The notes under the pieces: generated by a model | Database searches by the model: none | Told to the model about the DNA's origin: nothing | What the model saw: the letters and a program-made list of their open reading frames with translations, nothing else | In this document: positions 34,809 to 46,098 of the stretch, one piece after another | Layout: every line of letters starts with the position of its first letter | Position numbering within the stretch: the stretch's first letter is position 1 | Program-made: the position numbers and the translations under genes | NCBI RefSeq assembly: GCF_033118175.1 | Contig: NC_083698.1 | Span: 47,285,501-47,349,500, forward strand | Reading direction: 5' to 3' | Length of the DNA: 64,000 nt | From: Dama dama | Lineage: Eukaryota; Chordata; Mammalia; Artiodactyla; Cervidae

Positions 34809-37259
34809 ATTAGCATCACAGGAGTGAATAAAGTGGTGTTTCAAACCCAACACAGGTGTACACTTTCATGACATGTCTTATTGGTTAAATTTCTCTCACT
34901 TAACAGTTTTAATCAGATCAGCAACCACATGCGTTCTTATTGCCATAACTCACACTATATTAAAGAAACAATAGCACTTCAAAGATTTTAGATGGACCCC
35001 AGTACTTCTGGTAGCTTGACATTAAAGGTATTGCTTAGATCTTTATGTGTCTAATATAAAAAATATCATGATCATAGCAATCCAATAAATTCTAGCTCAT
35101 TCAATCTATGTCCCAAACAGCAAAGATAATTGAAGAGTAAGAATAAGGGTAAGAATAAAAGAATAGGAGGAGAAGGAGGAAAGGGGGAGGAGAAGCCATT
35201 TGATATATCATCATAAATTCTCAATCCAAAGTTACTGATATATATATACATATATATATATGTATATACAAATATACACATATATAGATATATATACATA
35301 GATAGATAGATAGATAAACATGAGACCAGTTCAAGCCATACTGGAGCAGCACCTTAGAGATTTCATTTCAAATGTCTCTCTATTAAGTCATCCTAATATA
35401 CAGCATTTCCAAACTGAATGTTCTTTCCTAAGCCACTAACCATTGGTCTCTTCTGTCAGAAATTTAGAATTATTTCCATGTCTGTGGATGTGTGCATCTC
35501 ATAGTAGACATTGTCATTTAATGATAAAGGAAAACAGCCTGAATGAGAGAGTCTACTAGTTTGGGGGGTACTGTCTCTGCTTTTTCAGTTCAAAAAATTC
35601 AAAATGACTTTTATTTTGTCAGAACAACTAAAGTTCAGTATTCTGGTGTGTTCAAGTGTGTAGCAATTGAACCTTGGAGGACACCTCGTAGTTTAACATT
35701 GTGTGGAAATTATATTATTATGTAGATAGTTCTTATTTAAAAATGGATTATCATAAATTCTAAAAACTCATGAGTCTATTTTACTCTTTCTAAACTCCTT
35801 ATCTTTCTAGTTCTGTCACAAGAACTTTGCATTTCCTGGATTAAGGTTAGAAAGAATGGGAAACAAGTCTTTAGATGATTCAGTTAGTTCCAATAATATA
35901 AGAATGACAGATTAAAGAAAAAAAAGTATTTGCAATGGGTGCTCCTAGAATGCAGATAAAAATTTCCCCAGGTTCTTGCCCTATATAACTATTTGGTATG
36001 ACCAATTTGTTCAAAAATAAACTACTTAATAATTTTTCTATTTAGATAGATCCATATGTCTCTAGAAGAATGTTAGTAGCAAATTTACTTAATGAAGTCA
36101 GATACAAATAGGCTAAACTTAATTGCTCCCAAACTCAGAAATAAGGTTAAGCACTGTGATTGAAAACATAGGACCAATAAATACATAATGAATGGATAAA
36201 AGAGTTATTTAGAGATTTAAGCCATGGAAAGAGAAGGTCTGCATATTCAGGGCTGAAAAACTGGAGAAATCATGAAGTCCTATTAAAGCAAGATTGCCAT
36301 TGGAATGCTATTTCATTAAGATGCTGTGGAAACTGGGCTGATATGAAAGAACACTAGCATGCTCTCATTTTGTCTGAAGACAAAGTGGTTTAGCAGAAGG
36401 AGGCTGGTTTCTGTGGAATTTAGTTAGGGAATCTAAGACCAAGGATTTGGCGCTGTTTGCATGCAGGAGAGAAAACTATGGAATCTGGCAGATATCTGGA
36501 GAACACTGGGACAATTTTGAGATTAAAGTCATGTGTTGTTACTTTGGGCAAAATCCATGAATATCCAGATTTTACTTCCCTCCCCTGTCAAGGATCCATA
36601 GAGGAGCATGCTCAGAAGACAGCCAAGTGAACCATCACCATTATTTAACTGGGACTCTGGTCCCTAAGTACTTCTGTCGGACTCTGGGGAATTAGGCGAG
36701 ATCAAGCAGAGGAAGTAGAGGCCAAGGAAGCCACAAACCAGAGCAGGGTAAATTACTAGGTGTGTCTACTCTACTACCAATCCCAACTCAAGTAGATCTT
36801 ATCATCCTGGGTCAGCCAAAGGGCAACACATCAGACCCTCTGGCAGCCGAGGAAGGGAGCAAGAACACAGGAGGAAAGCATTTATCTTGGTGCCTAAGAC
36901 CACCTACCCTAGACCTTGGCTCTTCAGAGCAATAGCCAACCTGCATGAACAGAAACACCCAAAAAGGAGAGAAATATTTAACTAGGCCTATGAATCAGGC
37001 ATAATTCAATAAACTCTGTGGCCAAGAAGAATTACTCCTCCAGATTAGGTGGATTCCCTTCTGATTAGAAATTTTACTTCTCAAATAATTTGTTATCAGA
37101 GGCAAGTATTCTACTCACTGAAAAGATTCAAAGCACCATTGTAAAATAATGCATTATCATTCTAGCTTATATGCCTGTCTCAACAAAGTTAAGTTGCTTA
37201 GTGTTTGTCACTTTCTGAGAGAGACTATGGAATATAACAGAAACGAAACGGGCTTGAAA
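34809..37259. other. Non-coding, no feature recognised
   Basis: Intergenic DNA. It contains a TA/TACA-type microsatellite (35238-35315) with a GATA-like end. No gene, RNA gene or classifiable repeat could be supported. Confidence 0.4.
35238..35315. repeat. TA/TACA/GATA microsatellite
   Basis: Compound dinucleotide and tetranucleotide repeat (TATATACA variants followed by four GATA-like units). Probably polymorphic. Confidence 0.75.
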
Positions 37260-37264
37260 TTATA

Positions 37265-37486
37265 CAAGTATGCATGCTATGTAGCTTGAGTCATGTCTGA
37301 TTCTGAGATCCCATGGACTGTAGCTAACCAGGCTCCTCTGTTCATGGGATTTTCCAAGCAAGAATACTGGAGTGGGTTGCCATTCCCTCCTCCAGGGGGT
37401 CTTCCTGACCCAGGGATCAAATTCACATCTCCTACAGCTCCTGGATTGCAGGCAGATTCTTTACTGATGAGCCACTGAGAAAGCCC
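37265..37486 (-). mobile_element. Bov-tA SINE, antisense, with TSD
   Basis: Antisense Bov-tA: 'gagtcatgtctgattctgag', 'aagaatactggagtgggttg' and the head 'gatgagccactgagaaagcc'. The 8-bp repeat tgaaatta flanks it (left copy about 37256-37263, right copy starting 37487). Confidence 0.85.
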
Positions 37487-37695
37487 TGAAATTAAACACA
37501 CTTGAGTTCAAATGCCGACTAGATCCCTTATCACCTTGGACAAGTTACTGGAAATTTCTTTGAGCCTAAATTTTCTCTACGTCTACTAAAGAATTTTGTT
37601 AGGATTGAATGAAACAGTATAAAGTATGTAGTCAATGACTTTGTAGGTAATAGGCCCTCAAAATGGTAGATACTTCCTACTTTTGGTTTCTTTCC
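37487..37695 (+). mobile_element. MIR SINE fragment, sense
   Basis: MIR-like order of words: 'cttgagttcaaatgccgact', 'ttggacaagttactgg', 'gagcctaaattttctc', then 'gattgaatgaaacagtat'. The sequence is old and diverged. Confidence 0.5.
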
Positions 37696-38054
37696 CCTGA
37701 GAGTCTGACCAACCCTTCATGGACTAACAAAATCAACCCTTTATGACTGTATAAATCTTCTAAGGATCTTACCTAAGGTGACCCATGAAGGCAGTGCCTT
37801 CTATGTGCTCATAGATCCACTAGCTGGCCTGCCCACTGGGATACCTCTTGTCTATTCTCCATTGCTTCACACCCATAGGCAGAAATGTACCCGCTCTTAG
37901 CCATACTCAGGTACCATGAGGGATAATATAAGCTTAGTTTTAAAAGATAACAGTGACTTTCTCTTAATAAGTGTGGCTCTTGTAGTTCTTGCCATTTTTT
38001 CACGGAATATATGAAGGATACATAAAACTAAAAGAGTATCAACCTCAATCTTAA

Positions 38055-38205
38055 TAGTAACTAGTATTTTTTTTATGTCTCTATTCAGAATTTTATGCTG
38101 ATTATTTCATTTAATCTCTGCAACAAACTTTGAGCTAGAAACTTATTATTCCCATCTCATAAATGAGAACACTGAGGTTCGTATCAATGTCCTTGGCTTA
38201 AGAGG
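38055..38205 (+). mobile_element. MIR SINE fragment, sense
   Basis: 'tatttcatttaatctctgca' followed by 'ttattcccatctcataaatg' and 'agaacactgaggttc' matches the MIR core and 3' half. Confidence 0.6.
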
Positions 38206-38829
38206 ACAACTGATAACAATTTTTAACTGTTATTTGACTTCCTAGGTATATGTTGTTAGAACACTACTTATAAAAGTCATGTTTATTAAATGAGAAAAAG
38301 ACTGAATGATTACATTAAAACACAGTTCTCTACATTCAGTTTTGAATATGAGCTGAATGTAAAACCATGAACATCATCTCTGTTTAATTGACAGCACTGC
38401 CTGTGGACTTCTGGGTTGTAGTGGAACCTTCTTATCTTTCCCCCGACTTCATGGTCAAATATCCATTTAAACAAACAAACAAAGATATAAAGCTACAATA
38501 GTGCTAGAAACAGGAAGAATCCATCAACAGATTATCAATCTGCAAGAATGATCACTAATTAGCTATAAGAGGGGTTAGCTGAGCAATGGCCAAGACTCTT
38601 CGGCCCCTAAGCTTTGAAAAGCAACAGGCAGGCAGGAATAAGGTAGAGAATGTTTTCACCCACTATTACTACTTCTGCCAAAAGCCTGTCCTGATCAGTC
38701 AGAAAGCCAGCAGGTATCTCCGCAGTGGGGAAATATTTCTGGAGTAGCCAAAGTTATTCTTTCATCTTCTATTTTCATGCCACTTCTCAATAACATCACT
38801 TTCCTGAATTAATCCCAGGTAATACTATT

Positions 38830-39044
38830 CCTGGGGCTTCCCTGGTGCCTCAGATGCTAAAGAATCTGCCTGCAACGCAGGAGACTTGGGTTTAGTCCCT
38901 GGGTCTGGAAGATCCCCTGTAAAAGGGAATGGCTACCCACTCCAGTATTCTTGCCTGGAGGATTCATGGACAGAGAAATCTGGTGGGCTACAGTCCATGG
39001 GGTCACAAAGAGTCTGACATGACTGAGTGGCTAACAACAATAAC
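38830..39044 (+). mobile_element. Bov-tA SINE, sense, with TSD
   Basis: Full-length Bov-tA: head 'ggggcttccctggtgcctca', middle 'cccactccagtattcttgcc', tail 'agagtctgacatgactgagt' with an AAC-rich end. It is flanked by the 9-bp repeat aatactatt (38821-38829 and 39045-39053). Confidence 0.9.
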
Positions 39045-39194
39045 AATACTATTTTTAACAGCAGCCAAGAGTGAAATAGGACAGACAGTGGGCCATTGTT
39101 AACAGTATGTGAAGTCCCCAGAGAGAGAAAAGGGTCCTGGGATTGTGGTTTTCAGACTGAAGAAGCATCATCAGTTCATATTCTCAGGAATTCA

Positions 39195-39403
39195 TTTAAT
39201 CATTAGGCTTTACTGAGATGCAACTATGCATAAGACTTTCTTCTAGGTACTGGGATACAGTGAAGGACAAGACAGGCCAGGTCCTGTCCTCAAGGAGCTT
39301 CCATTCTGGTGTTGGTGAGCAGGCAGGCAACAGACAGACCATTGAAAAAGTCAGAGAGTGGAAAGAACTATACAGAGAAAAAAGAGTGATGAAGTAGAGA
39401 GAA
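39195..39403 (-). mobile_element. L2 LINE 3' end, antisense (left part, split by L1)
   Basis: 'actgggatacagtgaaggac', then 'ctgtcctcaaggagcttcca' and 'ttctggtgttggtgagcagg' is the antisense L2 3' UTR. The matching continuation ('gtcagggaaggcctctctga') lies beyond the L1 at 46915-47000, so the full-length L1 landed inside this L2. Confidence 0.65.
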
Positions 39404-39418
39404 TAAACAGCCACTTTA
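39404..39418 (+). repeat. Left target-site duplication of the full-length L1
   Basis: taaacagccacttta, an exact 15-bp repeat of 46900-46914. Confidence 0.95.
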
Positions 39419-39760
39419 TTTTTTTATTTTATTTTTTTAATTATTATTATTATTTTTTTTTCCAGTGGGTTTTGTCATACATTGATATGAATCAGCCATG
39501 GATTTACATGTATTCCCAATCCCGATCCCCCCTCCCACCTCCCTCTCCACCCGATTCCTCTGGGTCTTCCCAGTGCACCAGGCCCGAGCACTTGTCTCGT
39601 GCATCCCACCTGGGCTGGTGATCTGTTTCACCATAGATAGTATACATGCTGTTCTTTTGAAATATCCCACCCTCACATTCTCCCAAAGAGTTCAAAAGTC
39701 TGTTCTGTATTTCTGTGTCTCTTTTTCTGTTCTGCATACAGGGTTATCGTTACCATCTTT

Positions 39761-42700
39761 CTAAATTCCATATACATGTGTTAGTATGCTGTAATGTTCT
39801 TTATCTTTCTGGCTTACTTCACTCTGTATAATGGGCTCCAGCTTCATCCATCTCATTAGGACTGGTTCAAATGAATTCTTTTTAATGGCTGAGTAATATT
39901 CCATGGTGTATATGTACCTCAGCTTCCTTATCCATTCGTCTGCTGATGGGCATCTAGGTTGCTTCCATGTCCTGGCTATTATAAACAGTGCTGCAATGAA
40001 CATTGGGGTGCACGTGTCTCTTTCACATCTGGTTTCCTCAGTGTGTATGCCCAGAAGTGGGATTGCTGGGTCATATGGCAGTTCTATTTCCAGTTTTTTA
40101 AGAAATCTCCACACTGTTTTCCATAGCGGCTGTACTAGTTTGCTTTCCCACCAACAGTGTAAGAGGGTTCCCTTTTCTCCACACCCTCTCCAGCATTTAT
40201 TGCTTGTAGACTTTTGGATAGCAGCCATCCTGACTGGCGTGTAATGGTACCTCATTGTGGTTTTGATTTGCATTTCTCTAATAATGAGTGATGTTGAACA
40301 TCTTTTCATGTGTTTGTTAGCCATCTGTATGTCTTCTTTGGAGAAATGTCTGTTTAGTTCTTTGGCCCATTTTTTGATTGGGTCATTTATTCTTCTGGAA
40401 TTGAGCTTCAGGAGTTGCTTGTATATTTTTGAGATTAATCCTTTGTCTGTTTCTTCATTTGCTATTATTTTCTCCCAATCTGAGGGCTGTCTTTTCACCT
40501 TACTTATAGTTTCCTTTGTAGTGCAAAAGCTTTTAAGTTTCATTAGGTCCCATTTGTTTAGTTTTGCTTTTATTTCCAATATTCTGGGAGGTGGGTCATA
40601 GAGGATCTTGCTGTGATTTACGTCGGAGAGTGTTTTGCCTATGTTCTCCTCTAGGAGTTTTATAGTTTCTGGTCTTACATTTAGATCTTTAATCCATTTT
40701 GAGTTTATTTTTGTGTATGGTGTTAGAAAGTGTTCTAGTTTCATTCTTTTACAAGTGGGTGACCAGTTTTCCCAGCACCACTTGTTAAAGAGGTTGTCTT
40801 TTTTCCATTGTATATCCTTGCCTCCTTTGTCAAAGATAAGGTGTCCATAGGTTCGTGGATTTATCTCTGGGCTTTCTATTCTGTTCCATTGATCTATATT
40901 TCTGTCTTTGTGCCAGTACCATACTGTCTTGATGACTGTGGCTTTGTAGTAGAGTCTGAAGTCAGGCAGGTTGATTCCTCCAGCTCCATTCTTCTTTCTC
41001 AAGATTACTTTGGCTATTCGAGGTTTTTTGTATTTCCATACAAATTGTGAAATTCTTTGGTCTAGTTCTGTGAAAAATACCGTTGGTAGCTTGATAGGGA
41101 TTGCATTGAATCTATAGACTGCTTTGGGTAGAATAGCCATTTTGACAATATTGATTCTTCCAATCCATGAACACGGTATGTTTCTCCATCTGTTTGTGTC
41201 CTCTTTGATTTCTTTCATCAGTGTTTTATAGTTTTCTATGAATAGGTCTTTTGTTTCTTTAGGTAGATATACTCCTAAGTATTTTATTCTTTTTGTTGCA
41301 ATGGTGAATGGTATTGTTTCCCTAATTTCTCTGTCTGTTTTTTCATTGTTAGTATATAGGAATGCAAGGGATTTCTGTGTGTTAATTTTATATCCTGCAA
41401 CTTTACTATATTCATTGATTAGCTCTAGTAATTTTCTGGTAGAGTCTTTAGGGTTTTCTATGTAGAGGATCATGTCATCTGCAAACAGTGAGAGTTTTAC
41501 TTCTTCTTTTCCTATCTGGATTCCTTTTACTTCTTTTTCTGCTCTGATTGCTGTGGCCAGAACTTCCAACACTATGTTGAATAGTAGTGGTGAGAGTGGG
41601 CACCCTTGTCTTGTTCCTGATTTCAGGGGAAATGCTTTCAATTTTTCAACATTGAGGGTGATGCTTGCTGTGGGTTTGTCATACATAGCTTTTATTATGT
41701 TGAGGTATGTTCCTTCTATTCCTGCTTTTTGGAGAGTTTTAATCATAAATGAGTGTTGAATTTTGTCAAAGGCTTTCTCTGCATCTATTGAGATAATCAT
41801 ATGGTTTTTATCTTTCAATTTGTTAATGTGGTGTATTACATTGATTGATTTGCAGATATTAAAGAATCCTTGCATTCCTGGGATAAAGCCCACTTGGTCA
41901 TGGTATATGATTTTTTTAATATGTTGTTGGATTCTGTTTGCTAGAATTTTGTTAAGGATTTTTGCATCTATGTTCATCAGTGATATTGGCCTGTAGTTTT
42001 CTTTTTTTGTGGCATCTTTGTCTGGTTTTGGAATTAGGGTGATGGTGGCATCATAGAATGAGTTTGGAAGCTTACCTTCATCTGCAATTTTCTGGAAGAG
42101 TTTGAGTAAGATAGGTGTTAGCTCTTCTCTAAATTTTTGGTAGAATTCAGCTGTGAAGCCATCTGGTCCTGGGCTTTTGTTTGCTGGAAGATTTTTGATG
42201 ACAGTTTCGATTTCCTTGCTTGTGATGGGTCTGTTAAGATCTTCTATTTCTTCCTGGTTCAGTTTTGGAAAGTTATACTTTTCTAAGAATTTGTCCATTT
42301 CATCCAAGTTGTCCATTTTATTGGCATAGAGCTGCTGGTAGTAGTCTCTTATGATCCTTTGTATTTCAGTGTTGTCTGTTGTGATCTCTCCATTTTCATT
42401 TCTAATTTTGTTAATTTGGTTCTTCTCTCTTTGTTTCTTAATGAGTCTTGCTAATGGTTTGTCAATTTTGTTTATTTTTTCAAAAAACCGGCTTTTAGCT
42501 TTGTTGATTTTTGCTATGGTCTCTTTAGTTTCTTTTGCATTTATTTCTGCCCTGATTTTTAAGATTTCTTTCCTTCTGCTAACTCTGGGGTTCTTCATTT
42601 CTTCCTTCTCTAATTGCTTTAGGTGTAGAGTTAGGTTATTTAATTGGTTTTTTTTCCTGTTTCTTGATGTAAGCCTGTAATGCTATGAACCTTCCCCTTA

Positions 42701-43580
42701 GCACTGCTTTTACAGTATCCCATAGGTTTTGGGTTGTTGTGTTTTCATTTTCATTCATTTCTATACATATTTTGATTTCTTTTTTGATTTCTTCTATGAT
42801 TTGTTGGTTATTCAGAAGCGTGTTATTTAGCCTCCATATGTTTGAAGTTTTAACAATTTTTTTCCTGTAATTGAGATCTAATCTTACTGCACTGTGGTCA
42901 GAAAAGATGACTGGAATGATTTCAATTATTTTGAATTTTCCAAGACCAGACTTATGGCCCAGGATGTGATCTACTCTGGAGAAGGTTCCATGTGCACTTG
43001 AGAAAAAGGTGAAGTTGATTGTTTTGGGGTGAAATGTCCTATAGATATCAATTAGGTCTAGCTGGTCCATTGTGTCATTTAAGGTTTGTGTTTCCTTGTT
43101 AATTTTCTGTTTAGTTGATCTATCCATAGTTGTGAGTGGGGTATTAAAGTCTCCCACTATTATTGTGTTACTATTAATTTCCTCTTTCATACTCGTTAGC
43201 GTTTGCCGTACATATTGCGGTGCTCCTATGTTGGGTGCATATATATTTATAATTGTTATATCTTCTTTTTTGATTGATCCTTTGATCATTATGTAGTGTC
43301 CTTCTTTGTCTCTTTTCACTTCCTTTATTTGAAAGTCTATTTTATCTGATATGAGTATTGCGACTCCTGCTTCCTTTTGGTCTCCGTTTGCATGAAATAT
43401 TTTTTTCCAGCCCTTCACTTTTAGTCTGTATGTGTCCCTTGTTTTGAGGTGGGTCTCTTGTAGACAGCATATATAGGGGTCTTGTTTTTGTATCCATTCA
43501 GCCAATCTTTGTCTTTTGGTTGGGGCATTCAACCCATTTACATTTAGGGTAATTATTGATAGGTGTGGTCCCGTTGCCAT
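39761..43580 (-). pseudogene. L1 ORF2: endonuclease-reverse transcriptase, one frameshift
   Basis: ORF2 encodes the nicking endonuclease and reverse transcriptase that perform target-primed reverse transcription. The endonuclease half (43580-42636) shows LNVNGLNAP, CCLQETHLK, GDFNTPL, and SDHSAVRLD with the catalytic Asp-His pair. A run of eight A (T8 on + at 42648-42655) where the frame requires seven puts the reading into an early stop just after the EN domain. The remaining frame is open for 945 residues from Met at 42598 to the stop at 39761. It holds SPGPDGFTAEFYQKF, RQGCPLSPLLFN, the catalytic FADDMILY (41471-41485 codes FADDM) and the C-terminal Cys/His region. There the motif reads ...LLHCWWESK: the last Cys of C-X3-C-X7-H-X4-C is Ser (codon at 40142-40144). 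Apart from these two lesions it looks intact. Confidence 0.93.
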
Positions 43581-43631
43581 TTACTTGGTTGTTTTGGGTT
43601 CACATTTATACAACCTTTCTGCATTTCCTGT

Positions 43632-44551
43632 CTAGAGAAGATCCTTTAGCATTTGTTGAAGAGCTGGTTTGGTGGTGCTGAATTCTCTCAGCTTTTGCTT
43701 ATCTGTAAAGCTTTTGAATTCTCCTTCATATCTGAATGAGATCCTTGCTGGATACAGTAATCTAGGTTGTAGGTTATTCTCTTTCATTACTTTCAGTACG
43801 TCCTGCCATTCCCTTCTGGCCTGGAGGGTTTCTATTGATAGATCAGCTGTTATCCTTATGGGAATCCCTTTGTGTGTTATTTGTTGTTTTTCCCTTGCTG
43901 CTTTTAATATTTGTTCTTTGTGTTTGATCTTTGTTAATTTGATTAATATGTGTCTTGGGGTGTTTCGCCTTGGGTTTATCCTGTTTGGGACTCTCTGGGT
44001 TTCTTGGACTTGGGTGGCTATTTCCTTCCCCATTTTAGGGAAGTTTTCAGCTATTATCTCCTCGAGTATTTTCTCATGGCCTTTCTGTTTGTCTTCTTCT
44101 TCTGGAACTCCTATGATTCGAATGTTGGGGCGTTTCACAGTGTCCCAGAGGTCCCTGAGTTTGTCCTCATTTCTTTTGATCCTTTTTTCCTCTCTGCTTC
44201 ATTTATTTCCACCATTTTATCTTCTACCTCACTTATCCTATCTTCTGCCTCCATTATTTTACTCTTGGTTCCCTCCAAAGTGTTTTTGATCTCATTCATT
44301 GCATTATTCATTTGTAATTGACTCTTTTTTATTTCTTCTAGGTCTTTATTAAACAGTTCTTGAATCTTTTCAATCTTTGTTTCCAGGCTATTTATCTGTA
44401 ACTCCATTTTGTTTTCAAGATTTTGGATCATTTTTATTATCATTATTCTAAATTCTTTTTCAGGTAGAGTCCCTATCTCCTCCTCTTTTGTTTGACTTGG
44501 TGGGCATTTTTCATGTTCCTTTACCTGTTGGGTATTTCTTTGCCTTTTCAT
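43632..44551 (-). pseudogene. L1 ORF1: RNA-binding coiled-coil protein, one frameshift
   Basis: ORF1 encodes the trimeric RNA-binding chaperone of the L1 particle. The N-terminal part begins at Met 44551 (MKRQRNTQQVKEHEK). It is followed by a heptad-rich coiled coil (MIQNLENKMELQINSLETKI and onward to about 44230). A six-A run (T6 on + at 44183-44188), where the frame requires seven, shifts the reading to a stop at 44135. The C-terminal half is open in the next frame: NIRIIGVPEEEDKQKGHE, then the RRM/CTD blocks NRINPRRNTPRHILIKL and YPARISFRYEGEFKSF, to the TAG at 43632-43634. The start is chosen by position and recognisable N-terminal text; an upstream open frame (44511-44735) is in another frame and belongs to the 5' UTR. 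Confidence 0.9.
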
Positions 44552-45439
44552 CTTGTTTAGATTGCTGTATCTGGAGTGGGCTTTCTGTATTCTGGAGGTC
44601 TGTGGTTCCTTTTTGTTGTGGAGGATTAACCCAGTGGGTGGGGTTAGATGATTGGCTTGTCGAGATTTCCTGGTTAGGGAAGCTTGTGTCAGTGTTCTGG
44701 TGCGTGGAACTTGATTTCTTCTCTTTGGAGAGCAATGGAGTGCCCAGTAATGAATTTTGAGATGGGTCTATGTGTTAGGTGTGACCTTGGGCAGCCTGTA
44801 TGTTGATGTTCAGGGCTATGTTCCTGCGTTGCTGGAGAATTTGCGTGGTATGTCTTGCTCTAAAACTTATTGGCTCTTGGGTGGTGGTTGGTTTCAGTGT
44901 AGGTATGGAGGCTTTTGGACAGTCACTTATTACTTAAAGTTCCTTGCAGTCAGGAGTTTTCTGGTGTTCTCAGGTTTTGGGCTTAATTCTCCTGCCTCTG
45001 GATTTCAGTTTTATTCTTCCTGTAGTCTCAGGACTTCTGCAACTATACAGCCCTGATAAGAAAACTTCTAGGTTAATGGCTAAAAGATTCTCCCCCGTTA
45101 GGGACATCCAGAGAGGTTCACAGAGTCACATGAAGAAGAGGAGAGGGAGGAGGGACATAGAGATGAACAGGAGGAGAAAAAGGGTGACTCAAGAGGAGAG
45201 AGACAGATCTACGCAGCTGTCTGTTCCCAGAATGTTCTCCATAGCCCAGTCACCTACAAAGATTAACAGAATTGGATTGGGAAGAGAAGGGGAAAGGAGG
45301 AAATAGAGGTGTTCTGAGGTAGAAAACAGAGAGTCAAGATTGGGAGAGAATAATCTTCGGTTTAAAAATAGGGCTTCTCTTCTTCTTCTTTTTTTTGTAA
45401 GGTTATAGTGTATTGAAATAAGGAGTAGTAGAGGAGTAC

Positions 45440-45720
45440 TAGAGGACTTTAAAAGAAATAAGAGAAAAAGAAAAATAGAAAATAGAAGAGAAAAAGGAAA
45501 GAAAAAAAAAGAAAAAAAAAAGAAAGAAAAAGATAAAAAGAAAAAAAAAAAACATTTTTTCCCCCTAATTACAAAATCGTAAAAGTCTATGGAAATGAAA
45601 GTTAAGGAGTAATGGGGGAGTAATAGGGGATTTTAAGGGAAAATAAAAGAGAAAAAATAAACAAGAAAAAAGAAAAAAAAGAAAAAATAAAAAAAAATAA
45701 AAAAAGAGAAAAAAGTAAAA
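45440..45720. repeat. A-rich low-complexity tract in the L1 5' UTR
   Basis: Poly-A with interspersed G and T on the + strand, hence a poly-pyrimidine-like tract in the L1 sense RNA. It separates the GC-rich promoter from the ORF1-proximal leader. Confidence 0.8.
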
Positions 45721-46003
45721 TTATATATCTAGGAGTTTCTCTGGAGCTGTTGCGGTCAGTGTGGGTTCGGCTCAGTTTCAGATAGCTCCTCGTTCCAGCT
45801 TACGCTTCTCGATATCTACAGGCTCCTCCGGTGTAGTCCATGTTTCCTAGAGGGATTTTAATCTGTTGCACCAGTCCCTTCTGAAACGGTTCCCTTTGTT
45901 TATTTGGCTTCTGTTTGCCGGTCTCTTCAGAGCCTCATTTCCGCCCTGACACAGGCGGGCGGAGGTGTACTCTTATTCAGGTAGCTAGTTCCGTCGCTCC
46001 GCG

Positions 46004-46098
46004 GGGAGGGGCTTGCGCTGCAGGGAGAGGCTGGCGCTGTGGGGACGGGCTTGCGCCGCAGGGACGGGCTGGCGCTGCCGGGAGGGGCCGACGCTGCC
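46004..46098 (+). repeat. Five 19-bp GC-rich tandem units in the L1 promoter
   Basis: Units at 46004-46022, 46023-46041, 46042-46060, 46061-46079 and 46080-46098. The unit form is gggacgggctggcgctgcc with small changes (gggaggggcttgcgctgca, gggagaggctggcgctgtg and similar). All five are exactly 19 bp and carry one or more CpGs. It resembles a small promoter monomer array. Confidence 0.9.
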
